From an uncultured PS1 clade bacterium (GTDB lineage: Bacteria; Pseudomonadota; Alphaproteobacteria; MED-G09): 59,174 nucleotides of DNA. The notes below the pieces were generated by a model. The model did no database searches and was not told the origin of the DNA. It worked only from the letters and a program-made list of their open reading frames with translations. Positions 8,156 through 17,585 of the stretch are shown here, piece by piece. The stretch covers positions 1 to 59,174 of the forward strand of contig CACBCD010000006.1 of the NCBI GenBank assembly GCA_902537725.1, given 5' to 3'. How positions within the stretch are numbered: position 1 is the stretch's first letter; each line of letters starts with the position of its first letter. The position numbers were made by a program, and so were the translations under genes.

Positions 8156-11100
8156 ATGAGTAATTTAAAAAAAATTCTCGCAAGAGAGTTTTATTCTGAT
8201 ATTAGCAAAATTAATAATTTGGGTGAGATTCCTGAGGGATCAGAACCACTTTTAATAAATGAAATATCAGAAAATTTAGATAATAATATTTTAATCATTG
8301 CTAGAGATTTAAAAAGATATCAGCAATTAAAAGATGGTCTTGAATTTTTTTTAAAAAAAGATGTTTTATTATACCCTCAATGGGATTGTGTTCCATATGA
8401 TAGAATTTCTCCCAATAAATTAATTACATCAAAACGTTTAGAAACTTTATCTAGACTATCAAATGAAAAAAATAAGAATAAAATAATTTTAACTACTATT
8501 CAGGCTTCGTGCCAAAGAACTTTATCTTTAGATGAGGTTAAAAATAAATTTATAGCATTAAAGCCAGGTGAAGTTATTGATATAAATAATTTAGTAAACT
8601 TTTTTGTAAGCAATGGATATGAGAAAACTCCTACAGTTAGAGAGCATGGCGAATTTTCTGTTAGGGGAGGGATAATTGATTTTTATTCACCTTTAAACAA
8701 GCCTATTAGATTAGACCTATTTGGGAATACAATTGATTCTATCAAATCTTTTGATTTGATTTCACAGAGATCTCTTGAGCTTCTTAAGGAAATATTTGTT
8801 TACCCAGCGTCAGAAATTATTCTCAATGATAAAACTATTGAGAATTTTAGAATTAATTTTAATAAAAAGTTTGGTTCACAAAAAGAAAAAGTTAAAATTT
8901 ACGATAGTATCTCAGAAGGAATTTCTTATCCTGGAATGGAGCATTGGTTACCTTTTTTTTATAATAAAACAGGTTCAATATTTGATTATATAGATAAACC
9001 AATAATATTATTAGATCACTTATATGATAGTTCATTAGATGATTTTCTTGAAACCGTTAATGATCATTTTAAATCAAGAAAAGATTATGACGATAACAAA
9101 TTATCAAAAGTGGAAAATAAATATTTTTCTATTGAACCTTCAAATCTTTATCAAAATAAAGAAGAGTATAACAAAAATTTGTACTCAAGAAATTTTATAA
9201 GAATTAGTCCATTTAAAAAACCAGATGCAATAAATTTAAATGGGAAAGCCTCGACAAAATATTCAAATATTAAATCTAATAGAAACGACTCATCTAGTTA
9301 TGAAAATCTTAAAAGCGATATTCTTGATTTTACTAAAAAAAATAAGAAAATTATAATTGCATGCTCAAGTCTTGGGTCAAGTGAAAGGGTCGCAAAAATA
9401 TTAATTAATAATGGTATTTTAAGTAACTTTAAGAATTTAGAGTCCTTTAAAAATATTAACCAAAAAAACATTTATTTAACAGTCTTAAATTTAAATAGTG
9501 GTTTCCACTTTGATGATTATATTTTTATCTCTGAGCAAGATATATTTGGTGAAAAATTTTATAGACCTCGCATAATTAGAAAAGCCGAAAATTTTATAAG
9601 AGAAATATCAAGTGTAATGCCTGGTGACGCAGTCGTTCATGTTGATCATGGAATAGGAAGATTTGAAAATTTATCAACGCTTGAAATTAATAATGCTAAA
9701 CATGAGTGTCTTTTAATTAAATATGCAAATGACGATAAATTATATTTGCCTGTCGAAAATATTGAGGTTTTATCCAGATATGGCTCAGATATTTCAGACG
9801 AGATGCTTGATAAACTTGGTGGTATATCATGGACAACAAGAAAGGAAAATTTAAAAAAGAAAATTAAATTTTTAGCTGAGGAGTTAATTTCGGTTGCGGC
9901 CAAGCGTCAACTCTCCAAAGCTGAAATGTTTAACGTTCCAGAAGATTTTTATGAAGAATTTTGTTCAAGATTTTCATTTGAAGAAACCAATGATCAGTTA
10001 AATGCAATTAATGATGTTCTAAACGATTTTGAAAAGGGTCTCCCAATGGATCGATTAATTTGCGGGGATGTTGGCTTTGGCAAAACTGAAATTGCTCTCA
10101 GGGCATCTTTTTTAGCTGCTATGAGCGGTAAACAGGTATCTATTCTTGCTCCAACAACTTTGTTAGCAAGACAGCATTATGAAACATTTAAAGATAGATT
10201 TAAGGGCTTTCCAATAAATGTATTCGAATTATCAAGACTCACACCTAAAAAAGATAGTGTCATTAAGAGTATCAACTCTGGATCTTGTGATATAGTTATA
10301 GGAACACATTCTCTTTTAGGTGAAAAAATAAATTTTAGTGATCTAGGCTTATTAATTATTGATGAAGAACAACATTTCGGTGTTAAACATAAAGAAAAAA
10401 TCAAAAAACTAAGAGATAATGTTCATGTGCTTACATTAACAGCAACGCCTATACCCAGAACACTTCAATTAGCAATGACTGGTGTTCGAGATTTATCCAT
10501 TATTGCATCACCGCCAATAGACAGACGTGCAATAGAGACATATGTATTTCCAAACGATCCTCTGGTGGTTAAAGAGGCACTTCTTAGGGAGCGTCATAGA
10601 GGGGGACAAAGCTTTTATGTTGTTCCAAGAATTTCTGATATTGAGGATATTGAAGAATATTTTAAGGAATTTATTCCAGAAATTAACTATATAACTGTTC
10701 ATGGTCAAATGCCTTCAAAGCAAATAGAAGATAGAATTAATGATTTTTATATGGGTTCATATGATGTCTTAATCTCAACAACAATCATTGAGTCAGGATT
10801 AGACATACCAAATGCTAATACATTAATTATTCATAGATCAGATATGTTTGGTTTATCTCAATTGTATCAAATCCGTGGTAGGGTGGGTCGTTCAAAGGTG
10901 AAGGCTTATGCATACCTTACTTACAAAGAACATAAAAAACTCGGAAAGAAAGCTTTAAAAAGATTAGAAGTTCTTCAATCTCTTGATTCATTAGGAGCCG
11001 GTTTTAATCTTGCAAGTTATGATTTGGAAATTCGTGGATCAGGGAATTTACTCGGTGAAGAGCAATCCGGACAAATAAAAGAAGTTGGCATAGAGTTATA

Positions 11101-11614
11101 TCAAAATATGCTTGAGGAAACTATTAATGAGTTAAAAAATACAACTCAAAAAAATAAAAACAATCAATGGTCACCAAAAATATCATTACCTTTATCAATT
11201 TTAATACCCGAGGATTATATATCTGATCTAACTATTAGAATGGAGATATATAAGAGATTATCTTCTATAATTTTAGAAGAAGAAATAGATGAAATTGCAG
11301 CAGAATTAATTGATAGATTTGGAAGCCTTCCTCAGGAAGTAGAAACTTTAATTGACACAATAGGATTAAAGAATTTATGCAAAAAAACAAATATAGAAAA
11401 GATTGATTGTGGAAATAATGGTTTTCTGATTTCATTTAAAAATAATACTTTTTCAAATCCTGAAGAATTAATAAAATATATTAATAATAAAAAGAATTTT
11501 ATAAGTATAAGGTCTGATCAGAGGCTATTTGTTAAGTTTAAGGAACAAAAAGAAAATTTAATCGATTATATTAAATCTATAGTAAATGATTTTTTAAAAA
11601 TGATTGAAAATTAA
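8156..11614 (+). CDS. mfd: Transcription-repair coupling factor Mfd
   Basis: Mfd removes RNA polymerase stalled at lesions and recruits UvrA. The 1152-aa protein shows the UvrB-like N-terminal module, the RNA-polymerase-interaction domain (GDAVVHVDHGIGRFENLSTLE), and the RecG-like motor with GDVGFGKTEIAL, DEEQHFGVKHKE, TATPIPRTLQLA and QIRGRVGRSK. The C-terminal TRCF/UvrA-binding domain follows. ATG 8156 is chosen because AGG at 8147-8149 lies 6 nt upstream. An in-frame TTG at 8150 is too close to that site. The gene ends four bases into the convergent DsbA-like gene. uvrA is present further on in the window. Confidence 0.96.
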   Translation: MSNLKKILAREFYSDISKINNLGEIPEGSEPLLINEISENLDNNILIIARDLKRYQQLKDGLEFFLKKDVLLYPQWDCVPYDRISPNKLITSKRLETLSRLSNEKNKNKIILTTIQASCQRTLSLDEVKNKFIALKPGEVIDINNLVNFFVSNGYEKTPTVREHGEFSVRGGIIDFYSPLNKPIRLDLFGNTIDSIKSFDLISQRSLELLKEIFVYPASEIILNDKTIENFRINFNKKFGSQKEKVKIYDSISEGISYPGMEHWLPFFYNKTGSIFDYIDKPIILLDHLYDSSLDDFLETVNDHFKSRKDYDDNKLSKVENKYFSIEPSNLYQNKEEYNKNLYSRNFIRISPFKKPDAINLNGKASTKYSNIKSNRNDSSSYENLKSDILDFTKKNKKIIIACSSLGSSERVAKILINNGILSNFKNLESFKNINQKNIYLTVLNLNSGFHFDDYIFISEQDIFGEKFYRPRIIRKAENFIREISSVMPGDAVVHVDHGIGRFENLSTLEINNAKHECLLIKYANDDKLYLPVENIEVLSRYGSDISDEMLDKLGGISWTTRKENLKKKIKFLAEELISVAAKRQLSKAEMFNVPEDFYEEFCSRFSFEETNDQLNAINDVLNDFEKGLPMDRLICGDVGFGKTEIALRASFLAAMSGKQVSILAPTTLLARQHYETFKDRFKGFPINVFELSRLTPKKDSVIKSINSGSCDIVIGTHSLLGEKINFSDLGLLIIDEEQHFGVKHKEKIKKLRDNVHVLTLTATPIPRTLQLAMTGVRDLSIIASPPIDRRAIETYVFPNDPLVVKEALLRERHRGGQSFYVVPRISDIEDIEEYFKEFIPEINYITVHGQMPSKQIEDRINDFYMGSYDVLISTTIIESGLDIPNANTLIIHRSDMFGLSQLYQIRGRVGRSKVKAYAYLTYKEHKKLGKKALKRLEVLQSLDSLGAGFNLASYDLEIRGSGNLLGEEQSGQIKEVGIELYQNMLEETINELKNTTQKNKNNQWSPKISLPLSILIPEDYISDLTIRMEIYKRLSSIILEEEIDEIAAELIDRFGSLPQEVETLIDTIGLKNLCKKTNIEKIDCGNNGFLISFKNNTFSNPEELIKYINNKKNFISIRSDQRLFVKFKEQKENLIDYIKSIVNDFLKMIEN

Positions 11615-12237
11615 TGAGAGCTCATATGCTTTAAAAGTTTTACTAATGAATCAACAGATTGTGATCCTGTAAGTGTTATTCCATCATTAATAACATATGT
11701 TGGAACACCCATTACACCATTTTCTCTATTTTTTTTCTCTTCTTCGATTATAGTTTCATTATCCACATCTTCTGAGAATTTTTTTCTAATTTCTTCTTTA
11801 TTTAAACCGGAATCCTCAGCTATTTCTAATAATATATCAATATTACTTATATCCTTAGATTTTTCAAAATATGCTTTGAATAGGTTTTCAACAACTTCGG
11901 TATGACAATCATATTCTTTTGACCAATAAATTAATTTATGACTATTAAAAGTATTAGGAATTATATCTAAATTACTGTTTATAATAGAAATTCCCGATTT
12001 AATAGCTTCGCTTTTAATTCTCTCTTTCATGGTGCTATGATGATTTTCATTAAACTTTCTTGATATATATTCTTTTTTATTAACACCTTCTTTTGGAAAG
12101 TCAGGATTTAGCTGAAATGTTGAGTATGTAAATTTTACGTCTATATCAGGTACAAGACTTATTGCTTTATCAAAATTTCTTTTCCCAATAAAGCACCAGG
12201 GACAAATAGTATCGGAAATTACATCAATTTTTATCAT
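11611..12237 (-). CDS. DsbA family oxidoreductase (FrnE-like thioredoxin fold)
   Basis: The 208-aa cytoplasmic protein has a thioredoxin fold with active-site CPWCFIG (Cys12, Cys15) right after the first strand. It also has the conserved cis-proline loop GVMGVPTYVIN near the C-terminus and a helical insertion between them. This matches the FrnE/2-hydroxychromene-2-carboxylate isomerase-like DsbA branch. No signal peptide is present, so it is not a periplasmic DsbA. The likely role is thiol-disulfide exchange or oxidative-stress protection. Its stop overlaps the mfd stop on the other strand. Confidence 0.85.
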   Translation of the reverse strand: MIKIDVISDTICPWCFIGKRNFDKAISLVPDIDVKFTYSTFQLNPDFPKEGVNKKEYISRKFNENHHSTMKERIKSEAIKSGISIINSNLDIIPNTFNSHKLIYWSKEYDCHTEVVENLFKAYFEKSKDISNIDILLEIAEDSGLNKEEIRKKFSEDVDNETIIEEEKKNRENGVMGVPTYVINDGITLTGSQSVDSLVKLLKHMSSH

Positions 12238-12301
12238 TATTTTCTCTAAATTTCATAGATAATCTTGCTTATTGTAAAATCTAAAGGCATAACTGTCTAT
12301 A

Positions 12302-13111
12302 ATGGAAATTAAATCAACATATTTAGTAGACAGTCATTGTCATTTAAATTTTCAAGATTTTAATGATGACTTTGAACAAGTTTTGTTAAGAGCTGAAGAG
12401 TCAAACGTCAAAATAATGGTTTCAATATCGACTGAATTGGATGAAATTGATAAAATTATAAAAATTTCTGAAAAATATAGTAATATCTACTGTACAGTTG
12501 GTGTTCACCCTCACTCAACAAATATAAAAAATCAATTTGATGAGGTTTTTCTTGAAAAAAAATCTCAAAATTCCAACGTTATAGGAATAGGGGAGACAGG
12601 TTTAGATTTTTATTACGAAAATTCAAAAAAAGATGATCAAATTAAAAGTTTCAAAAAACATATAAATGTCTCCAGGAATACCCAACTGCCAATAATTATT
12701 CATACCCGTGAAGCCGATGACGAAACATGCTCAATTTTAGAAGAAGAGACAAAAAAAGGTGAATTTCCAGGAATTATTCACTGTTTTACTGCAGGAGATG
12801 ATTTAGCGAAACGTGTTATAGATTTGGGTTTTTACATATCATTATCGGGCATAGTTACTTTTAAAAACGCCAATAAATTAAGAGAAACTATTAAAAATAT
12901 TCCTTTGGAAAGATTAATAGTTGAAACCGACTCCCCATATTTATCACCTGAGCCTATGAGAGGAAAAAGGAATGAACCCTCACATGTGGTGCATACTGCA
13001 AAATATTTAGCAAATTTTTACAATGTTGATGAAGATGAGTTTTTTGAATTAACAACAAATAATTTTTTTGAAATCTTCAAAAAAGCAAAAAGGCCTGCTT
13101 ATGAGCAGTAA
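12302..13111 (+). CDS. tatD: TatD family metal-dependent deoxyribonuclease
   Basis: The TIM-barrel hydrolase has the family metal ligands in order: DSHCHLNF (His12, His14), GIGETGLDFYY, IIIHTREADDE, GIIHCFTAG and ETDSPYLSPEPMRGKRNEP. TatD enzymes are 3'-5' exonucleases or DNases implicated in DNA repair and nucleotide salvage. The 269-aa length is normal. The stop codon overlaps the next gene by 11 bases (ATGAGCAGTAA), indicating coupling with the metallo-beta-lactamase-fold enzyme, an arrangement common in alphaproteobacteria downstream of metG/tmk/holB, which are absent here. Confidence 0.92.
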   Translation: MEIKSTYLVDSHCHLNFQDFNDDFEQVLLRAEESNVKIMVSISTELDEIDKIIKISEKYSNIYCTVGVHPHSTNIKNQFDEVFLEKKSQNSNVIGIGETGLDFYYENSKKDDQIKSFKKHINVSRNTQLPIIIHTREADDETCSILEEETKKGEFPGIIHCFTAGDDLAKRVIDLGFYISLSGIVTFKNANKLRETIKNIPLERLIVETDSPYLSPEPMRGKRNEPSHVVHTAKYLANFYNVDEDEFFELTTNNFFEIFKKAKRPAYEQ

Positions 13112-13910
13112 AGTAATGGTTACTGTACTAGGCTGTGGATCGTCTGGTGGCGTTCCAAGAATAGACGGTGACTGGGGTAATTGTGACCCAAATGAACCAA
13201 AAAATTTAAGATCGAGATGTTCTTTATTAGTTCAAAAATTTAATGATTTAGGAGATGTTACTACAGTTTTAATTGATACTTCACCAGATTTAAGAAATCA
13301 ATTATTGAAAACTAATGTGAAACAAATTGATGCAGTATTGTATACTCATGATCATGCTGATCAGTCTGGTGGTATAGATGATCTAAGAATTTTTGCACTT
13401 AGAAAAAGAAAAAGGGTTCAAGTTTATATGGACGATAAAACTGCCTCTAGGCTAATACCAAGGTTTAGTTATTGTTTTAATACTCTTGAAGATAAAGTAT
13501 ATCCTGCAATTTTAGAGAAAAATACAATTATTCCATTCGAAGACTTTGTAATTAACGGACCAGGTGGAGATATAAAATTTCTTCCGTTCCTTCAAAAACA
13601 CGGAAAAATAGATTCTTTGGGCTTTAAATTTAATAATATTGCTTATTCTAGTGATGTTGTAGATTTTTATCCTGATAGCTTTGATTTACTTGATAATTTA
13701 GATTATTGGATTGTCGATGCATTAAGATATGATCCTCATCCAACACATGCTCATTTAGATCTTACATTAGAATGGATTAAAAAACTTAATACAAAGAGAG
13801 GAATACTTACAAACCTTCATATTGATCTTGATTATAATGATTTAAAAGAAACATTACCTAATCATATTGAGCCAGCTTTTGATAATTTAACTTTTGAGGT
13901 AGATCTATAG
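13101..13910 (+). CDS. MBL-fold metallo-hydrolase (PhnP-like)
   Basis: The 269-aa enzyme has the metallo-beta-lactamase signature THDHADQSGGIDDLR, an N-terminal LGCGSSGGVPR strand-loop, and a late histidine motif (HPTHAHLDLTLEW), as in PhnP-type phosphodiesterases. The start is ATG 13101, which overlaps the tatD stop and has AGG about 6 nt upstream. A start at 13068 would extend 11 residues into tatD and is unlikely. The substrate is unknown. PhnP proteins cleave cyclic phosphodiesters, but no phn genes are nearby. Confidence 0.85.
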   Translation: MSSKVMVTVLGCGSSGGVPRIDGDWGNCDPNEPKNLRSRCSLLVQKFNDLGDVTTVLIDTSPDLRNQLLKTNVKQIDAVLYTHDHADQSGGIDDLRIFALRKRKRVQVYMDDKTASRLIPRFSYCFNTLEDKVYPAILEKNTIIPFEDFVINGPGGDIKFLPFLQKHGKIDSLGFKFNNIAYSSDVVDFYPDSFDLLDNLDYWIVDALRYDPHPTHAHLDLTLEWIKKLNTKRGILTNLHIDLDYNDLKETLPNHIEPAFDNLTFEVDL

Positions 13911-13949
13911 ATATATTATTTATACATAATATATATTATGCGCATAATT

Positions 13950-14870
13950 ATGATTAAATTTATAACAAAGAGAATCCTTATAGCTATACCTACTCTACTG
14001 ATAATAATCGCTTTTAGCTTTTCAATGATGAGAGTTGCTCCAGGCGGACCTTTTACTAATGAGAGAGCTTTACCCCCTGAAATAGAAAAAAATATTAATG
14101 CTGCATATAATCTTGATAAACCAGTCTATGAGCAATTTTATATTTACATGAAAAATATAACCAGAGGTGACTTTGGGCCTTCTTTTAAATATAAAGATTT
14201 TTCAGTTAAAGAATTAATTCTCAATGGATTACCTGTAAGTGTTACTCTAGGCTTATCTGCGATAATTATCTCATTGTTTTTAGGCTCTTTATTAGGAATT
14301 ATAGCCGCTATAAACAGAAATACTATTTTTGATTATTCTGTAATGGGTGTCTCATTAGTAGGCATTTGTGTTCCAAGCTTTGTCATGGCTCCATTACTAT
14401 CGCTTTTTTTTAGCTTATACATGGGAATTTTACCGACTTCTGGCTGGAATAATGGAAATATACTTAATCTTATTCTACCAATAACTGCTTTATCTCTACC
14501 TCAAATTGCTATTATTTCAAGAATGATGAGGGCAAGCACTATTGAGGTATTAAACTCAAATTTTATACGTACAGCTAAGTCAAAGGGTTTAAATGAGTCC
14601 TATATAATCAGAAAACACGTAATTAGAGCATCAATTTTACCAATTGTAGAATATTTAGCCCCTGCCTCTGCAGGTTTAATGACGGGATCAATCATCATTG
14701 AACAAATATTTGGTTTACCTGGAATTGGAAGATATTTTGTTGTTGGTGCATTACAAAGAGATTATACCTTAGTAAGCGGTGTATTAATTTTATATGCTTC
14801 CTTATTAATACTTTTAATCTTAATTACAGACATTGTCAGGGCAATTTTAGATCCAAGGGTCAAAATATAA
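13950..14870 (+). CDS. oppB: Peptide/nickel-type ABC transporter permease (OppB/DppB-like)
   Basis: The 306-aa permease begins MIKFITKRILIAIPTLL, the usual OppB first helix, followed by the periplasmic RVAPGGPFTNER segment. It has about six transmembrane helices and the EAA coupling loop around RTAKSKGLNESYIIRKHVIR. ATG 13950 fits the family start. ATG 13938 is also in frame. It leads an oppB-oppC-oppD-oppF run with spacings of 4, -26 and 0 nt. No periplasmic binding protein gene is present on either side, so the substrate (peptide, nickel, opine or other) is not determined. Confidence 0.9.
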   Translation: MIKFITKRILIAIPTLLIIIAFSFSMMRVAPGGPFTNERALPPEIEKNINAAYNLDKPVYEQFYIYMKNITRGDFGPSFKYKDFSVKELILNGLPVSVTLGLSAIIISLFLGSLLGIIAAINRNTIFDYSVMGVSLVGICVPSFVMAPLLSLFFSLYMGILPTSGWNNGNILNLILPITALSLPQIAIISRMMRASTIEVLNSNFIRTAKSKGLNESYIIRKHVIRASILPIVEYLAPASAGLMTGSIIIEQIFGLPGIGRYFVVGALQRDYTLVSGVLILYASLLILLILITDIVRAILDPRVKI

Positions 14871-14874
14871 GATT

Positions 14875-15768
14875 ATGAATAAAAAACATATAAAAATAAT
14901 CGAGGATTATTCCAATATAAAAGGCAGGTCCCTATGGGTTGATGCACGAAGAAGATTATTTCAAAACAAAGCAGCTGTTATATCTCTTTTTTTAATATTT
15001 TTAATTGCTTTTTTGTCATTTTTTGGTCCTTTTTTTCTAAAATATAGCTTTAGTGATACTGATTGGAATTCAATATATTACCCCCCTAGTCTCAATAATG
15101 GTCATTTTCTTGGTACTGATGGTAATGGAAGAGATTTATTGGTAAGAATTTTATATGGAGGTAGGCTTAGCCTAACCATAGGTATTTTAGCAACACTTGT
15201 TAGTGTTTTTATAGGTGTAATTTACGGTACTATTGCTGGATATTTTGGTGGTAAGTTAGATATTTTTATGATGAGAGTTGTTGAGATTCTCTATGCAATG
15301 CCCTATTTAATATTTGTTATATTATTAATGGTAGTATTTGGAAGAAATATCTACTTTCTATTTATAGCTATAGGTGCTGTTGAGTGGTTAACAATGGCAA
15401 GAATTGTAAGAGGACAAACTATCTCATTGAAAGAAAAGGAGTTTATTGAAACAAGTAAAGCTCTTGGTCAATCAAATTTTATGATTATATGGAAACATAT
15501 AATACCAAATTTAGCTGGCCCTATAGTTGTCTATATAACTCTTATGGTGCCATCAGTAATCATTTTAGAGAGTTTTTTATCTTTTCTTGGATTAGGTGTT
15601 CAAGAGCCATTAACATCTTGGGGTGTTTTAATTTCAGAAGGTTCACGAGAAATGGAAACGGCATGGTGGTTATTAATTTTTCCAGGCATATTTATGACAA
15701 TAACACTGGCCTCATTAAACTTTATTGGAGATGGATTAAGAGATGCAATTGACCCAAAAGAATATTAA
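14875..15768 (+). CDS. oppC: Peptide/nickel-type ABC transporter permease (OppC/DppC-like)
   Basis: The 297-aa second permease has a cytoplasmic N-terminal tail, a first helix at about 35-55, the HFLGTDGNGRDLLVRILYGGR motif region typical of OppC, and an EAA loop around ETSKALGQSNFMIIWKHIIPN. It ends LNFIGDGLRDAIDPKEY, the canonical OppC tail. It pairs with OppB to form the membrane channel. The last 26 bases overlap the oppD start, so translation is coupled. Confidence 0.92.
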   Translation: MNKKHIKIIEDYSNIKGRSLWVDARRRLFQNKAAVISLFLIFLIAFLSFFGPFFLKYSFSDTDWNSIYYPPSLNNGHFLGTDGNGRDLLVRILYGGRLSLTIGILATLVSVFIGVIYGTIAGYFGGKLDIFMMRVVEILYAMPYLIFVILLMVVFGRNIYFLFIAIGAVEWLTMARIVRGQTISLKEKEFIETSKALGQSNFMIIWKHIIPNLAGPIVVYITLMVPSVIILESFLSFLGLGVQEPLTSWGVLISEGSREMETAWWLLIFPGIFMTITLASLNFIGDGLRDAIDPKEY

Positions 15769-16564
15769 AAACAATAATTTACTAATTAATATTAATAAAT
15801 TGAATGTATTTTTTAACACTCCAGAAGGCCTTTTACATGTTGTAAAAGATGTGAATTTTAATGTAAAAAAGGGAACATGCCTTGGTGTTGTTGGTGAGTC
15901 TGGGTCTGGAAAAACTCAAACTTTTTTCTCTATAACAGGTTTATTAGCAAAAAATGGTTATGCTGAGGGAGAAGCAAATTTCAAAAATTATAATTTAATT
16001 ACATGTGATGATAAAATAAGAAGAGGTTTTCTTGGTAAATCAATAGGTTTTATTTTTCAAGATCCAATGACTAGTCTAACACCACATTTGAAGATTGGTG
16101 ATCAGTTAGCTGAAATAGCTATTTATCACAAAAAAATCACTAAAAGTGAGGCTTTACAAAGAGCAGCTGAGGTTATGGATGTAGTGAAGCTTCCAAATAA
16201 TAGAGATATAATTAATTCTTACCCACATGAATTATCAGGCGGAATGAAACAAAGGGTAATGATTGCAATCTCATTAATGTGTGAGCCAGATCTTATAATT
16301 GCAGATGAACCAACCACGGCTCTTGACGTTACTACACAAGCAGAAATACTGAGTATATTCAATGATTTAAAGAATAATTTAAATATAGGACTAGTATTAA
16401 TATCTCATAATATTGGAGTTATAGCTGAAACATCAAATCAGGTATTAGTGATGAAAAATGGACAAATTTTAGAAAATGGAAATACACATGAAGTTCTGAC
16501 AAAACCAAAAAATGACTACACTAAACATTTGTTATCATGCATTCCCCCATGGATAAAAAATTAA
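15743..16564 (+). CDS. oppD: Peptide-type ABC transporter ATPase (OppD-like)
   Basis: The nucleotide-binding subunit has Walker A GESGSGKT, Q-loop FQDPMTSL, signature LSGGMKQR, Walker B LIIADEPTTALD and H-loop SHN. At 273 aa it stops soon after the core. Typical OppD proteins are about 320-340 aa with a C-terminal oligopeptide-transporter extension carrying several cysteines. Here only SCIPPWIKN remains after the YTKHLL motif. The start ATG lies inside the oppC end (26-nt overlap) and no better internal start is visible. Confidence 0.9.
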   Translation: MQLTQKNIKNNNLLININKLNVFFNTPEGLLHVVKDVNFNVKKGTCLGVVGESGSGKTQTFFSITGLLAKNGYAEGEANFKNYNLITCDDKIRRGFLGKSIGFIFQDPMTSLTPHLKIGDQLAEIAIYHKKITKSEALQRAAEVMDVVKLPNNRDIINSYPHELSGGMKQRVMIAISLMCEPDLIIADEPTTALDVTTQAEILSIFNDLKNNLNIGLVLISHNIGVIAETSNQVLVMKNGQILENGNTHEVLTKPKNDYTKHLLSCIPPWIKN

Positions 16565-17371
16565 ATGATAAATAAAGAGAAAATTCTTCAGGTTGATGAT
16601 TTAAGCTTATATTATAAACTTTCAAGAGGCTTATTTAAGTCTCCAATTTTGATAAAAGCTGTTGATAATATTAGCTTTTCTTTATTTGATGGTGAAACAT
16701 TAGGTATTGTTGGTGAATCTGGCTCTGGCAAATCAAGTTTATGTAGACTCATTTTAAAGCTTATAGGAAAAACATCAGGATCTATTAAGTGGTTTAATAA
16801 AGATATTTATAGTCTTAATTTTTCTGATTTAAGAGAATTTAGAAAATCAGTTCAAATTATCTTTCAAGATCCATATGGAAGTTTGGATCCTCGCATGACG
16901 ATAGGTAAAATTATTGCTGAACCATTAGATATTTATAATAAAACTCTTAAAAACAAACAAAAAGAAGAAATTGTTATAAATGTTATGAAAGATGTTGGCT
17001 TATCAGATGAGTTATTCAATCGTTATCCTCATGAATTATCAGGAGGTCAATGTCAGAGGGTTGGAATAGCAAGATCATTAATTAATAAGCCTTCTGTTTT
17101 AATCTGTGATGAACCAGTTTCAGCACTGGATTTATCAATACAAGCGCAAATACTCGATTTAATAGAGTTATTAAAAGAGAAATATAAATTAACAGTTATT
17201 TTTGTAAGCCATGATCTTTCAATAGTTAAATCTATTTGTGACAGGGTTATCGTCCTTAAAAATGGAAATATTATTGAGAGTAATGATACTGATATTTTAT
17301 TTAGTAACCCTAATAGCGATTATACGAAAAAATTAATTTCTTCAGTTCCCTCTCCTATTCCGATAAAATAG
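16565..17371 (+). CDS. oppF: Peptide-type ABC transporter ATPase (OppF-like)
   Basis: The second ATPase, 268 aa, starts on the base after the oppD TAA. It contains Walker A GESGSGKSS, FQDPYGSLDPRMTIG (a strong OppF marker), signature LSGGQCQRVGIARSL, Walker B LICDEPVSALD and SHDLSIV. Like OppD it is short and ends just after YTKKLISSVPSP, without the usual C-terminal extension. Together OppD and OppF would power the OppBC channel. A biotin-carrier remnant begins 5 nt after the stop. Confidence 0.9.
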   Translation: MINKEKILQVDDLSLYYKLSRGLFKSPILIKAVDNISFSLFDGETLGIVGESGSGKSSLCRLILKLIGKTSGSIKWFNKDIYSLNFSDLREFRKSVQIIFQDPYGSLDPRMTIGKIIAEPLDIYNKTLKNKQKEEIVINVMKDVGLSDELFNRYPHELSGGQCQRVGIARSLINKPSVLICDEPVSALDLSIQAQILDLIELLKEKYKLTVIFVSHDLSIVKSICDRVIVLKNGNIIESNDTDILFSNPNSDYTKKLISSVPSPIPIK

Positions 17372-17375
17372 AAGT

Positions 17376-17585
17376 ATGAAAATTTAGACCGAAATTCAAG
17401 CTGTAATTTGGAAGATTAACCTAAAAGTTGGTCAAAAAGTTAATATTGGCGATACCGTTGTTATTTTAGTGTCAATGAAGATGGAAATACCAATAGAATA
17501 AAAGCTCAGAGGAATAGTTAAGGAGATATTAATTAACGAGGGTGACCATGTTAATGAAGATCAAAAACTTATAACTCTAGAGTAA
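17376..17585 (+). pseudogene. Biotinyl-domain carrier protein (acyl-CoA carboxylase BCCP type) with two in-frame stops
   Basis: Reading from ATG 17376 gives 69 codons plus TAA, the usual length of stand-alone biotinyl carrier proteins. The frame contains the segment AVIWKINLKVGQKVNIGD, then VVILVSMKMEIPIE with the biotin-accepting Lys in MKM (codon 17478-17480), and finally GIVKEILINEGDHVNEDQKL. All spacing is intact, with no indel. However, codon 4 is TAG (17385-17387) and codon 42 is TAA (17499-17501), just after the biotin motif. It follows oppF by 4 nt. The options are recent pseudogenisation, two sequence errors, or readthrough. No carboxylase partner genes are in the window. Confidence 0.75.
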
